This document shows positions 40,824 to 49,476 of a stretch of DNA of 64,000 nucleotides, in pieces. The DNA is taken from NCBI GenBank assembly GCA_963701265.1, contig OY969581.1:1984001-2048000 (forward strand), read 5' to 3'. How positions within the stretch are numbered: position 1 is the first letter of the stretch; each line of letters starts with the position of its first letter. This stretch comes from VRUE01 sp963701265. GTDB lineage: Bacteria; Actinomycetota; Thermoleophilia; Solirubrobacterales; 70-9. The position numbers and the translations under genes were made by a program. The notes beneath the pieces are model-generated. The model was not told the origin of the DNA and searched no databases. It was given only the letters and a program-made list of their open reading frames with translations.

Positions 40824-43410
40824 GGACCCGCCAGGCGAAGGTGGTCGGTTTCGCCACCGCGTTGCCGCGACCGTCGACCGGGAAGACCTTGAAGGTGTGC
40901 CTCCCCGGCGCAAGGTTGCGGTAGGACTTCGGCGAGCTGCATGGCTTCGCGGCTTTGCCATCAAACACACAACGGAATCCGGAAGCCGATCCTGCCGCGG
41001 TGAAGGCAAAGGTCGCGGTCCGGCTGTGCGTCCGCTTGCGGGGGTGTTTGCGCAGCTTGACCGCGCCCGGACTTCGCGTCTCATCACTATCGCCGGCAGC
41101 AGGCGGCCCCTGCTGCTCCTGCTGCGTGACGGAGGGCTCCGGTATGTAGCGGGCCAGGTACTGACCCGAGTGTTCGGCCCTAAAGGCGTGAACCCGGGCG
41201 CCCCCGTCAGACCAGGACAGCCAGGGGTAGGTAACGCCACCGAGCAAGGCGCTGGCCGGCGCCGAGAGCACGACCTCGGAACCCCTGATCACGCGCAGGT
41301 CAAAGGGCGCCGGGCCGGTCTTGAGGCCGGCGGTGAGGCTCACGCCCGGCGGATTGGAGGCGATCGTGAGATCGACCGTCCGCGGTTCGATTTCCACGCT
41401 CCGCCTGGCCGCAAGGCCGCGCGAATCGACCGCGGTCAGGACCAGTTCGATGTGCGAGGGATAGTCATGATCAGGAGCCAGGAAGCTCCCCGAGGCCACC
41501 GAGGGGAACGCCTGCAGGGGATGAGCGTGACAAGCCTGCGGGCAGTGGTAGAGACGGGTTACCCAGTCGAAGCTGGTGCTGGGCAGGTCGCCGTCCTCGG
41601 CGTCCTCGGCGGTGGCTTTGAAATCGACCGGCGCGCCGACGCTCCACTCGAAGCTCGATTTCGGGCTGACGATCGTCGGCTCGGGCGGTGTATCACCGGG
41701 GAAGACCGTCACCCGGGCGATGCTCGCGGCCTCGTCTGGATCGACCACGCGGACCGCGACGGTGTGGTTCTCTTCGTCACCGAAGCTCTCCTCGGCTGTG
41801 TCCGCGTCGGGGGCGTCGCTGTAGTCCCCGTCCCCGTCCAGGTCCCATTCGTATTCGAGCGGATCATCGTCGCCGTCGCTCGATTCGCCGGCATCGAATG
41901 TCGCGTTCAGCGCCTCGCCCTCGGCGCTCCAGTTTTTGTCGACGCTGAGACGCGCCTGCGGCGGCTGGTTGCCGGGGAAGTAGCGGATCCGGTGGACCGC
42001 CCCCGGTTCGAATTCGTTGCCACCCTCTTCGGTGAAGAGGCTGAGGTAATAGAGGTTGCCGTCGGGGCCAACCTCCAAGTCGATCCCCGAGTAGGGATCG
42101 GAGTGGTGCATGAAGGCCGACACGGTCGAGGGGTCGGGGCGACCGTCTTCGCCGGGGAGCATGGTGAAGATGCAGCCGCGCACCGAGTCGGCGAAGAACA
42201 TCGCGCCGTCATAGACCGGCGGATAGGGCCCGTCTTCGTAGAAGGAGATGCCCGAGACCGCCGACCCCCTGAAGTCGGTACAGGGCTCGCCGGGGACCAC
42301 GTCCTCGCGATGGAGGTAGGAGAAGAAGGGCGGCGACGCTACGTCAGGATCGTCATAGAGGCCTTCGCAGATCCCCACTTCCGCGTGCTCGTAGGCGGGC
42401 TGGATATTCGGGCCCTCGTAACAGGGCCAGCCGGAGTTGAAGACCTTCCCCGAGGCCGGGTTGAAGCGGTCGATTTCCTCCCAGGTGTCCCAGCCGACGT
42501 TGCCGACGTAGAGCTCGTGCGTGGTCGGGTCGATGCCGAAGCGGAACGGGTTGCGGAAGCCGGTGGCGACGATCCGGCGGGCGTTCTCGTCGGGGCCGGT
42601 TAGCGGGTTTCCGGGCCAGGCATTGCCCGTGTCGGGGTCGATCCTGATCACGGTGCCGTTGAGGCCAGTGGGGTCGGCACCGGTGCGGATGTCCTGGGCG
42701 CGCAGCGCCCCGCCCTCTTCAGGCGGGTCGCCGCAGGGATTCGGCGGGCTGCCGAGCTGGCCGATGTCGGTGGCGCTGAAACTGGCGCCGTCGCCGCCGC
42801 TGGCGTAGAGGGCGCCTTCGGAGTCGAACTGCAGGTCGCCGATCGAGTGTGAGGAGAACTGCTGGCACCATCCTTCGACCAGGACGTCCTCCAGCGGCGC
42901 CCCGGTCAGGTCCTCACTGGCATGGTCGCCTTCGGCGGTCAGCTTCACCAGGCGGCCGCTGACCAGGCAGGCGTCGGCGCCTTTTGGTTCAGGGCAGGGA
43001 TCGCCGCTCGTTTCCGGGGCGCCCCAGCGGGGCGCGGGGGCTGGGTCGCCGAGGATGTGGTCGTAGGTGTAGAGGACGTAGACGTAGGGCCGGGTCGGAA
43101 ACTCGGGATCGAGGGCGAGACCAAGGATTCCGCGGTCGCCGGTGTCGTAGGCCTGGGTGCGCAGATCGGCAAACAACTCCGGGCTCGTATCGTCGAGGTC
43201 CCCGTAGACGAGGATCCGCCCCGACTTCTCGGCGACGAAGATGCGGCCGTCGGGGGAAAAGCGGAAGGTCGACGGTTCGCTCAGATCGGTGATCACGGGT
43301 TCGTCCTGGAAGCCACTCGGCAGCGTGGCGGCAAGCACCGGGGAAGCCCCCAGGATGGACAGGCCCAGGACTGCCGCGACCACACCGATCGCCGCCGCCC
43401 TCACCCTCAC
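40813..43410 (-). CDS. PQQ-dependent sugar dehydrogenase-like exported protein, copy 2
   Basis: An 865-residue exported protein from GTG 43410 with signal peptide (VAAVLGLSILGASPVLAA), the same beta-propeller (LPSGFQDEPVITDLSEPSTF; GDRGILGLALDPEF; FSSHSIGDLQFDSEGALYAS), PKD-like region (NATFDAGESSDGDDDPLEYE) and C-terminal disulphide domain (FRCVFDGKAAKPCSSPKSYR). It is paralogous to the next gene, with which it overlaps by 11 bp. The PQQ/Ca2+ residues cannot be checked by eye. The product probably oxidises sugars or acts as a surface binding protein. Confidence 0.82.
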   Translation of the reverse strand: MRVRAAAIGVVAAVLGLSILGASPVLAATLPSGFQDEPVITDLSEPSTFRFSPDGRIFVAEKSGRILVYGDLDDTSPELFADLRTQAYDTGDRGILGLALDPEFPTRPYVYVLYTYDHILGDPAPAPRWGAPETSGDPCPEPKGADACLVSGRLVKLTAEGDHASEDLTGAPLEDVLVEGWCQQFSSHSIGDLQFDSEGALYASGGDGASFSATDIGQLGSPPNPCGDPPEEGGALRAQDIRTGADPTGLNGTVIRIDPDTGNAWPGNPLTGPDENARRIVATGFRNPFRFGIDPTTHELYVGNVGWDTWEEIDRFNPASGKVFNSGWPCYEGPNIQPAYEHAEVGICEGLYDDPDVASPPFFSYLHREDVVPGEPCTDFRGSAVSGISFYEDGPYPPVYDGAMFFADSVRGCIFTMLPGEDGRPDPSTVSAFMHHSDPYSGIDLEVGPDGNLYYLSLFTEEGGNEFEPGAVHRIRYFPGNQPPQARLSVDKNWSAEGEALNATFDAGESSDGDDDPLEYEWDLDGDGDYSDAPDADTAEESFGDEENHTVAVRVVDPDEAASIARVTVFPGDTPPEPTIVSPKSSFEWSVGAPVDFKATAEDAEDGDLPSTSFDWVTRLYHCPQACHAHPLQAFPSVASGSFLAPDHDYPSHIELVLTAVDSRGLAARRSVEIEPRTVDLTIASNPPGVSLTAGLKTGPAPFDLRVIRGSEVVLSAPASALLGGVTYPWLSWSDGGARVHAFRAEHSGQYLARYIPEPSVTQQEQQGPPAAGDSDETRSPGAVKLRKHPRKRTHSRTATFAFTAAGSASGFRCVFDGKAAKPCSSPKSYRNLAPGRHTFKVFPVDGRGNAVAKPTTFAWRVLAG

Positions 43411-43420
43411 CGCAATCCCC

Positions 43421-43717
43421 TCACCCGCGCTCGAGTGGCGCCATCGTCAAGCCAGCCGAGTCCAACTGCTCCCAGTAGTGCTCGGCGAGCTCGCGCGGGC
43501 CCGACCAGACGATCGCCTGGCCACCGCTGTGGATGCTGTCGGCGAAGCGGTGTCCCTGCTCGAGCGAGACGCCGGGCAGCACCCGGGACAGGGTTTGGGC
43601 GACGTGATCGAAGGTGTTGTGGTTGTCGTTGCGCACGATCACCCGCCACTCTCCGCCCAGGTCCGAACCCGGCCCCCCCGCGCGGGGCTTCTCCACCGTC
43701 GTGGTCGACATCGCCAC
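43421..43717 (-). CDS. clpS: ATP-dependent Clp protease adaptor ClpS
   Basis: A 98-residue adaptor delivering N-end-rule substrates to ClpA/ClpC. The core VRNDNHNTFDHVAQTLSRVL carries the N-degron pocket, and HRFADSIHSGGQAIVWSGP the later pocket residues. The N-terminal extension is about 20 residues, normal. It lies 10 bp upstream of the dehydrogenase pair and is divergent from a small winged-helix gene. Confidence 0.9.
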   Translation of the reverse strand: MAMSTTTVEKPRAGGPGSDLGGEWRVIVRNDNHNTFDHVAQTLSRVLPGVSLEQGHRFADSIHSGGQAIVWSGPRELAEHYWEQLDSAGLTMAPLERG

Positions 43718-43781
43718 GCATTATGCGGAAGTTCCGCTCATCCACCGCTTTCGTCATCGTTCTCATACGTCCGTCTGCGGA

Positions 43782-43810
43782 TAAGTTCACTTAACTACTC
43801 AAAATAGTTA
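43782..43810. promoter_or_regulatory. two overlapping palindromes between clpS and a winged-helix gene
   Basis: TAAGT-TC-ACTTA (43782-43793) and TAACTA-N7-TAGTTA (43792-43810) are perfect palindromes in an AT-rich patch between divergent genes. They could be operator sites of the adjacent ArsR-like regulator or of clpS. TATGCT at 43810-43815 may be part of a -10 box. Confidence 0.45.
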
Positions 43811-43855
43811 TGCTGCCGCACGGACATCGCAAACCACTCGGGAGGCTGGATCGCG

Positions 43856-44119
43856 ATGGCATCGCAACCTCACCCGCTTGATCCGCGCTTGGCGAAGGCG
43901 CTCTCCAACGAAGTCCGGGCACGAGCCCTCGACCTGATCGTCGAAGGCACGAAAAGCCCGAAAGTGATCGCCGCCGAGCTCGGCCTCGACCTGCGCGGGG
44001 TCGCGTACCACGTTCGGGTGCTGAAAAAACTCGGCTGCATCGAGCTGGTCGGCACGGAGCCACGGCGGGGAGCGGTCGAACACGTCTACCGCGCGGCCGA
44101 CTGGGTGCTGGAGGGCTAG
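43856..44119 (+). CDS. ArsR-like winged-helix regulator
   Basis: An 87-residue protein: LDPRLAKALSNEVRARALDL, SPKVIAAELGLDLRGVAYHV and LKKLGCIELVGTEPRRGAVE form helix-turn-helix plus wing of the ArsR type. No metal-binding cysteine pair is present, so its signal is unlikely to be a metal through the classic site. Its stop overlaps the convergent exported-protein gene by 4 bp. The paired palindromes upstream are plausible targets. Confidence 0.8.
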   Translation: MASQPHPLDPRLAKALSNEVRARALDLIVEGTKSPKVIAAELGLDLRGVAYHVRVLKKLGCIELVGTEPRRGAVEHVYRAADWVLEG

Positions 44120-44817
44120 TACGGGCTGGGGACCCGAATGACGACGTCATCGACGGAGGCCTGCGCTCCCTTTGCGACCTTGGCCGAACCGAGCGAGAAG
44201 CCGGAGGCCCTTCCGCTCAATTCGCCCGCCGTTGCGTCGCTGACTTCGGCGATCAGCTGGCCGCCGACGAAGGCGAGCAGCTGGCAGGTTCCCTTTTCGT
44301 CCCCCGCCGTGATGTTGAAGGCGCGCAGCCGCAGCTGGGTGGCTTTGTCGGCACCGTCGATACCGGCGACGTCCTTCTCGATGTCGAGGTATTCGATCTT
44401 GCCGTCGGCGAGGATCTTGCGCACCTGCAGCTTGCCCTGCAACGGGTAGGCCGCCAACTGGTAGCGAGCGCCCCCGCCGGCGCGCAGGTCGAGTGCCAGG
44501 TAGGCCGAGCGCTGCACCGACATCGGCACCTGTGGCCTGCTCAGCAGGCGCATGGTTGCGGCGATCTCGAGGTCGCGACCGAGCACGGGCGTGCGGTAGG
44601 AGCACTCCTTCGTCGCTTTGCCGATCGTGATCGTGAAGCCGCCATCGCTGCTGCCGCGAGCACAGCGTTCGCCGGAGAGCTTGGTCACCTGAGCCAGCTG
44701 CCCTTTGTTCTCCATCGTGTTGCGGTAGACGCCGATCAAGGCCGCCCCCGCGCTCGTGGCAAAGGCCAGCAGGCAGGTGAGCAGCAGGGCGAAAACGGCT
44801 GTACGAAGCAGCTTCAT
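44116..44817 (-). CDS. exported protein of unknown function
   Basis: A 233-residue protein with an N-terminal signal or anchor (LLRTAVFALLLTCLLAFATSAGA) and a beta-rich body (GGARYQLAAYPLQGKLQVRK; ASVDDVVIRVPSPY) that looks like a concanavalin/laminin-type jelly-roll. One cysteine pair may be oxidised (C60, C79 area). ATG 44817 is preferred because upstream codons precede the hydrophobic segment. No family assigned. Confidence 0.7.
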   Translation of the reverse strand: MKLLRTAVFALLLTCLLAFATSAGAALIGVYRNTMENKGQLAQVTKLSGERCARGSSDGGFTITIGKATKECSYRTPVLGRDLEIAATMRLLSRPQVPMSVQRSAYLALDLRAGGGARYQLAAYPLQGKLQVRKILADGKIEYLDIEKDVAGIDGADKATQLRLRAFNITAGDEKGTCQLLAFVGGQLIAEVSDATAGELSGRASGFSLGSAKVAKGAQASVDDVVIRVPSPY

Positions 44818-44867
44818 GGTTCGCAGCCTAAACACAGCCAGACCGGAAAGATGCGGCCCGGGAGGCG

Positions 44868-46904
44868 GTGAACGGCGTATTTCGGCCCGAGCCAAATATC
44901 ATTGAGCAGGTGAGCGAGCACCGACTTCCCCAGCCCGACCGCCCCTGGGTGATGCGCACCTACGCCGGGCACTCCGACGCCAAGCGCTCCAACGAGCTCT
45001 ACCGCGGCAACCTCGCCAAGGGCCAGACCGGGCTCTCGGTTGCCTTCGACCTGCCGACGCAGACGGGCTATGACCCGGACCACGTCCTCGCCCGCGGCGA
45101 GGTCGGCAAGGTCGGCGTCTCGGTCGCCCACAAGGGCGACATGCACCAGCTCTTCGACGGCATCCCGCTCGACGAGATGAACACCTCGATGACGATCAAC
45201 GCGACCGCGGCCTGGCTGCTTGGGCTCTACATCACCGTCGCCGAGGAGAACGGGGTCGAGCGCTCGGCGCTGAAGGGCACGACCCAGAACGACATCATCA
45301 AGGAGTACCTCTCGCGCGGCACCTACGCCTTCCCGCCCGAGCCCTCGATGCGGCTGATCGCCGACATGGTCGCCTTCACCGTCAACGAGGTGCCGAGCTG
45401 GAACCCGACCAACATCTGCAGCTACCACCTGCAGGAGGCCGGGGCGACGCCGGTGCAGGAGATCGCCTACGCGCTCTCGACCGGGATCGCCGTGCTCGAC
45501 GAGGTCAAGGCGCGCGGCCAGGTCGCCGACGCCGACTTTCCCAAGGTCTTCGGCCGCATCTCCTTCTTCGTCAACGCCGGCATCCGCCTGGTCGAGGAGA
45601 TCGGCAAGCTGCGTGCGATGGGCCGGCTCTGGAACGAGATCGGCCGCGAGCGCTACGGCGTCACTGACGAGAAGATGCTGCGCTTCCGCTACGGCGTCCA
45701 GGTCAACAGCCTCGGTCTGACCGAGGCCCAGCCGGAGAACAACATCCAGCGCATCGTGCTCGAGGCGCTTGCGGTAACGCTGAGCCGCGACGCCCGCGCC
45801 CGCGCCCTGCAGCTGCCGGCCTGGAACGAGGCGATGGGTCTCCCCCGCCCCTGGGACCAGCAGTGGAGCCTGCGCATCCAGCAGGTCCTGGCCAACGAGA
45901 CCGACCTGCTCGAGTACCCCGACATCTTCGAGGGCTCGGTGGTGATGGACGGTCTGGTCGAGGAGCTGATCGAGGGCGCCCGCGCCGAGATGGCGGTGGT
46001 CACCGAGCACGGTGGCGCCGTCGCCGCCGTCCCCTACATGAAGGCCCGCCTGGTCGAGTCGCATCGCGAGCGGGTGGCGCGGATCGAGGCCGGCGAGCAG
46101 AAGGTGATCGGCCAGAACAGCTACACCGAGAGCGAGGACTCACCGCTGACCGCGGGCGCCGACGGCGGCATCCTCACCCCGGACCCCGAGGTCGAGCGCG
46201 AGCGGGTCGAGGCCTTGGAGGCCTGGAAGGCGGAGCGCGACGAGGACGCCGTGCAGGCCGCCCTTGCGGAGCTCGGCCGCGTTGCCGCCGACGACGGCCA
46301 GAACATCATGCCGGCGACGATCGCCGCCGCCAAGGCCGGCGCGACCACCGGCGAGTGGGCCGAAGTGCTGCGCGAGGCCTTCGGCGCCTACCGCGGCCCG
46401 ACCGGCGTCAGCGGCGCCGCGCCTGCCGCCGATCGCGAGCAGCTGGAGGCGATTCGCGCCAGGGTCGACGAGGTCTCCGAGCAGATCGGCCACCGGATCA
46501 AGATCCTGGTCGGCAAGCCCGGCCTCGACGGGCACTCCAACGGCTCCGAGCAGATCGCCCTGCGCGCCCGCGACGCCGGCATGGAGGTGATCTACCAGGG
46601 CATCCGCCTCACCCCCGAGGAGATCGCCGAGTCCGCATTGCAGGAGGACGTCGACGTGATCGGCCTCTCGATCCTCTCCGGCTCCCACCTCGAGCTCGTG
46701 CCCGAGGTCGTGCGCCGTCTGCGCGACGAGCAGGTCGATGCACCCGTGGTCGCCGGCGGCATCATCCCCCCGGCCGACGCCAAGCGCCTGCGCGAGGCCG
46801 GCGTCGACGGCGTCTACACGCCGAAGGACTTCGACATCAACAAGATCATGGGCGAGATCGTCGACCTCGTCGCCCAGCGCGCCGGCTCCCCCACCGCCGC
46901 CTGA
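44868..46904 (+). CDS. ecm: ethylmalonyl-CoA mutase, coenzyme B12-dependent
   Basis: A 678-residue adenosylcobalamin enzyme, MeaA type, converting ethylmalonyl-CoA to methylsuccinyl-CoA. The catalytic barrel carries RTYAGHSDAKRSNELYRGNL; RTYAGH separates Ecm from methylmalonyl-CoA mutase (RQYAGF type). FDLPTQTGYDPDHVLARGEV and NTSMTINATAAWLLGLY follow. The C-terminal B12 domain shows GLDGHSNGSEQIA, with the cobalt-ligand histidine, and DVIGLSILSGSH. The start is uncertain: GTG 44868 has a ribosome binding site too close, and GTG 44910 is an alternative. With ccr it indicates the ethylmalonyl-CoA pathway. Confidence 0.92.
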   Translation: MNGVFRPEPNIIEQVSEHRLPQPDRPWVMRTYAGHSDAKRSNELYRGNLAKGQTGLSVAFDLPTQTGYDPDHVLARGEVGKVGVSVAHKGDMHQLFDGIPLDEMNTSMTINATAAWLLGLYITVAEENGVERSALKGTTQNDIIKEYLSRGTYAFPPEPSMRLIADMVAFTVNEVPSWNPTNICSYHLQEAGATPVQEIAYALSTGIAVLDEVKARGQVADADFPKVFGRISFFVNAGIRLVEEIGKLRAMGRLWNEIGRERYGVTDEKMLRFRYGVQVNSLGLTEAQPENNIQRIVLEALAVTLSRDARARALQLPAWNEAMGLPRPWDQQWSLRIQQVLANETDLLEYPDIFEGSVVMDGLVEELIEGARAEMAVVTEHGGAVAAVPYMKARLVESHRERVARIEAGEQKVIGQNSYTESEDSPLTAGADGGILTPDPEVERERVEALEAWKAERDEDAVQAALAELGRVAADDGQNIMPATIAAAKAGATTGEWAEVLREAFGAYRGPTGVSGAAPAADREQLEAIRARVDEVSEQIGHRIKILVGKPGLDGHSNGSEQIALRARDAGMEVIYQGIRLTPEEIAESALQEDVDVIGLSILSGSHLELVPEVVRRLRDEQVDAPVVAGGIIPPADAKRLREAGVDGVYTPKDFDINKIMGEIVDLVAQRAGSPTAA

Positions 46905-46937
46905 GCGGCGGCGACCGCGACGCGCGACAATGGGAGC

Positions 46938-47504
46938 ATGAGCGCGCTCAACGGGGACCGCTCGGCCTGGCTGCGCTGCTATCGCTGCTGGTCCCAGAAC
47001 CTCGAGATCCAGATCCACTACGACGCGATCCGCCGGGTCGAGCCTGGCAGCGGCATCCTCGCCGAGGGCATCGACGAGGTCCAGGAGGCGCTGGTGCAGT
47101 GCGTCGACTGCATGCACGACCAGCCGCACCTGACCTTCCAGGACAACCAGGTGGTGCCGATCGAGGATCGCTGGGAACGGATGGTTGCCGGCACCCCCTG
47201 GGTCGCCTCCTGCACGGTGCGCGTCGACCAGGATCGGATTGAGAGCTGCTCGGGGCCCGAAGCCGCCGAGTTCCTCACCTACGGCGCCTTCGGCGACCCC
47301 GGCGTGCGCGAGTTCTTCACCCACGTCCGCTTCCACAAGCACGACGACGACCAAGTCGTCGTCCACGCCCTGGTCGAGCTCTACGCCCGCTCAGCCGAAG
47401 AGGCCACCGACGTGCTCGAAGAGGCCGCCCAGGGCATGCTCGAGATCACCTCGCTGGCCGAGGAGTCCCGCCCCCCCGCCCACGCCAGCGACGAGGCTCA
47501 CTGA
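46938..47504 (+). CDS. protein with zinc-ribbon-like cysteines, unknown function
   Basis: A 188-residue protein beginning MSALNGDRSAWLRCYRCWSQ. Two CxxC pairs (C14/C17 and C55/C58) suggest a zinc ribbon. The C-terminal half (VRFHKHDDDQVVVHALVELY) is a mixed alpha/beta domain. It follows ecm by 33 bp in the same direction and is abutted by a methyltransferase gene. No family recognised. Confidence 0.7.
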   Translation: MSALNGDRSAWLRCYRCWSQNLEIQIHYDAIRRVEPGSGILAEGIDEVQEALVQCVDCMHDQPHLTFQDNQVVPIEDRWERMVAGTPWVASCTVRVDQDRIESCSGPEAAEFLTYGAFGDPGVREFFTHVRFHKHDDDQVVVHALVELYARSAEEATDVLEEAAQGMLEITSLAEESRPPAHASDEAH

Positions 47505-47505
47505 G

Positions 47506-48453
47506 TTGAGCGGACAACTCACGCGCCGCCTGCTCAGCGGCCTGCTCACCTTCGTGCCCGGCGGCCGCGCCCTGACCGAGCGGGCGACCGGCGGCGCCGG
47601 CGACGCCGCCTACTGCTACTGGGTCTGGCTCCACCATCTGGTCCTGGCAAGGCGTCACGGCCTGGCGGGAGAACTCGACGCGGTCGCCGAGCTGGGGCCG
47701 GGCGACTCGCTCGGCACCGCCTTGGCGGCGCTGCTCAGCGGCGTCGATCGCTACTACGCCTTCGACATCATCTCCTACGCCAACGCCGAGATGAACCTGC
47801 GCATCCTCGACGAGCTGGTCGAGCTGTACGAGGCCCGCACGGCGCCATCCAAGGGTTCGCGCAACTCGGGGATCGTCAGCCTCGAGGATTTCCCGCGCGA
47901 AGAGGTGAGCGAGACCGAGCTGGGCCGCACGCTCGCGCCCGAGCGAATCGAGGCCCTACGCGCGGCCGTGAAGGAACCCGGCACTGCTCAGAACGGGGTT
48001 TGGCTCTCCTACGAGCCGGACTGGCTGGGAACGCGGGCGGCGCCGCACGAGCAGGCGAAGCTGCTGATCTCACAGGCGGTACTCGAGCACGTCGACGACC
48101 TGCCGGGCGCCTACGCCGCGATGCACAACTGGCTGCCGGCGGGCGGGATGATCTCGCACGAGGTCGACTTCCGCTCACACGACTTCGCCGCCGACTGGAA
48201 CGGCCACTGGACCTTCTCCGACGCGACCTGGAGCCTGATCCGGGGGCGGCGCCGCTACGCGATCAACCGCGAGCCGCTCTCCACCCACCTGCGCCTGATC
48301 GAGCAGGCCGGCTTCCGGGTCGTCTACGTCAAACGCCTGAGCAAGCTCTCGGCAATCAGCCAGGAGCAGCTGGCACCGCGCTTCCGCGAGATGCCCGAGG
48401 AGGACCTGACGACCTCGACCGCGCTGGTCCAGGCGGTCAAGGACCCGGCGTAA
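47506..48453 (+). CDS. class I SAM-dependent methyltransferase-like protein
   Basis: A 315-residue protein from TTG 47506, right after the preceding stop. VAELGPGDSLGTALAALLS with YYAFDIIS is the SAM-binding segment, and ISQAVLEHVDDLPGAYAAM, then LPAGGMISHEVDF, resemble motif II/III of class I methyltransferases. A helical insert (about 85-150) sits between. The substrate is unknown; neighbours do not identify it. Confidence 0.75.
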   Translation: MSGQLTRRLLSGLLTFVPGGRALTERATGGAGDAAYCYWVWLHHLVLARRHGLAGELDAVAELGPGDSLGTALAALLSGVDRYYAFDIISYANAEMNLRILDELVELYEARTAPSKGSRNSGIVSLEDFPREEVSETELGRTLAPERIEALRAAVKEPGTAQNGVWLSYEPDWLGTRAAPHEQAKLLISQAVLEHVDDLPGAYAAMHNWLPAGGMISHEVDFRSHDFAADWNGHWTFSDATWSLIRGRRRYAINREPLSTHLRLIEQAGFRVVYVKRLSKLSAISQEQLAPRFREMPEEDLTTSTALVQAVKDPA

Positions 48454-48477
48454 GCCCGCCGGGTCCCGACTCGGGGC

Positions 48478-49023
48478 CTACTCGACGTCGCCCTCGGCCT
48501 TGGGGGCCTCGCCGGGGTTCTTCCGCGGCACCAGCACCAAACGCTTGAACTCGGCGACGAGGACGCCGTCCTGGTTGAGGACGCGGGTGTGGACCTTGAC
48601 CACGCCGCGGTCGGGCTTCGATTTCGAGGGCTTGACCTCGAGCACCTCGGTCTCGCAGAAGAGGGTGTCGCCGTGGAAGACCGGGTTGGGGTGGCTGAGG
48701 TCTTCGGTCGCCAGGTTGGCGATCGCCTTGCCGGATACGTCGGAGACCGACATGCCGAGGGCGAGCGAGTAGACGAGCGGGCCGACGACGACATTTTGGC
48801 CCTGCTGGGAACCTGCTGCGTAGACGTCGTTGAGGTGCAGCGGGTGGTGGTTCATCGTGATCAGGCAGAAGAGGTGGTCGTCGGACTCGGTCACCGTCTT
48901 GGCCGGCCAGTGCTTGTAGATCGCGCCGACCTCGAACTCCTCGAGGTAGCGGCCGTAGGCGTGCGCGCCGGACGCCTCGCGCTCAGCCTGGTCGGTGGTC
49001 AGCTCGTAGCTCTGCTCGCTCAT
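48478..49023 (-). CDS. MaoC-family dehydratase, candidate mesaconyl-CoA hydratase
   Basis: A 181-residue hotdog hydratase: FEVGAIYKHWPAKTVTESDD, then CLITMNHHPLHLNDVYA with the Asp/His hydratase pair, then GPLVYSLALGMSVSD. MaoC enzymes hydrate enoyl-CoA thioesters. With ccr, ecm and an acyl-CoA dehydrogenase nearby, hydration of mesaconyl-CoA in the ethylmalonyl-CoA pathway is plausible. The length is that of a single-domain enzyme. Same strand as the acyl-CoA dehydrogenase, separated by one small gene. Confidence 0.8.
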   Translation of the reverse strand: MSEQSYELTTDQAEREASGAHAYGRYLEEFEVGAIYKHWPAKTVTESDDHLFCLITMNHHPLHLNDVYAAGSQQGQNVVVGPLVYSLALGMSVSDVSGKAIANLATEDLSHPNPVFHGDTLFCETEVLEVKPSKSKPDRGVVKVHTRVLNQDGVLVAEFKRLVLVPRKNPGEAPKAEGDVE

Positions 49024-49094
49024 CTTCTCCTGGATCTCCTTGGGGTTGGACGGCGCGGGATGCTATCCGCGCGCCGGACTTCGGGGTGGCGCGC

Positions 49095-49457
49095 TCAGTG
49101 GGCCTTTTTGAGCCGGGCGCGTTCCTCGTGGCGTTCGACGACCTGGGCGATCAGCTTCTTCACGTTGGAGTCGCCGGTGGCCTTGATGTGGCCGGTCTCA
49201 TACGCCTTGCGATAGCTCTTTGCGGTGCCGTTCTCGGCCAGCTCGTTGAACTGGGGACGGTCGATCTGGACCAGCACCCGCTCGTCCTGGGAGAGGTCCT
49301 TCTTGATGATCGGGCCGGGGACCTCGACCCGGTAGAGCTGGATGTCGTGTTTGGCCTTCAGTTCCAGGCCGAAGACCAGTTTCAGCTTCTGCAGCGCCGG
49401 AACCTCGGCCTGGAAGCGCTCGACGGCGAGTTTGATCAGGTCCGGCGTGGATGCCAT
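49095..49457 (-). CDS. small protein, SCP2-like
   Basis: A 120-residue basic protein: LKLVFGLELKAKHDIQLYRV, ERVLVQIDRPQFNELAENGT and ATGDSNVKKLIAQVVERHEE. The alternating strand/helix pattern recalls the sterol-carrier-protein-2 fold, but similarity is weak. It lies between the MaoC and acyl-CoA dehydrogenase genes on the same strand, so probably co-transcribed. Confidence 0.6.
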   Translation of the reverse strand: MASTPDLIKLAVERFQAEVPALQKLKLVFGLELKAKHDIQLYRVEVPGPIIKKDLSQDERVLVQIDRPQFNELAENGTAKSYRKAYETGHIKATGDSNVKKLIAQVVERHEERARLKKAH

Positions 49458-49476
49458 GTGTTTAGCGGCGCTCCAT

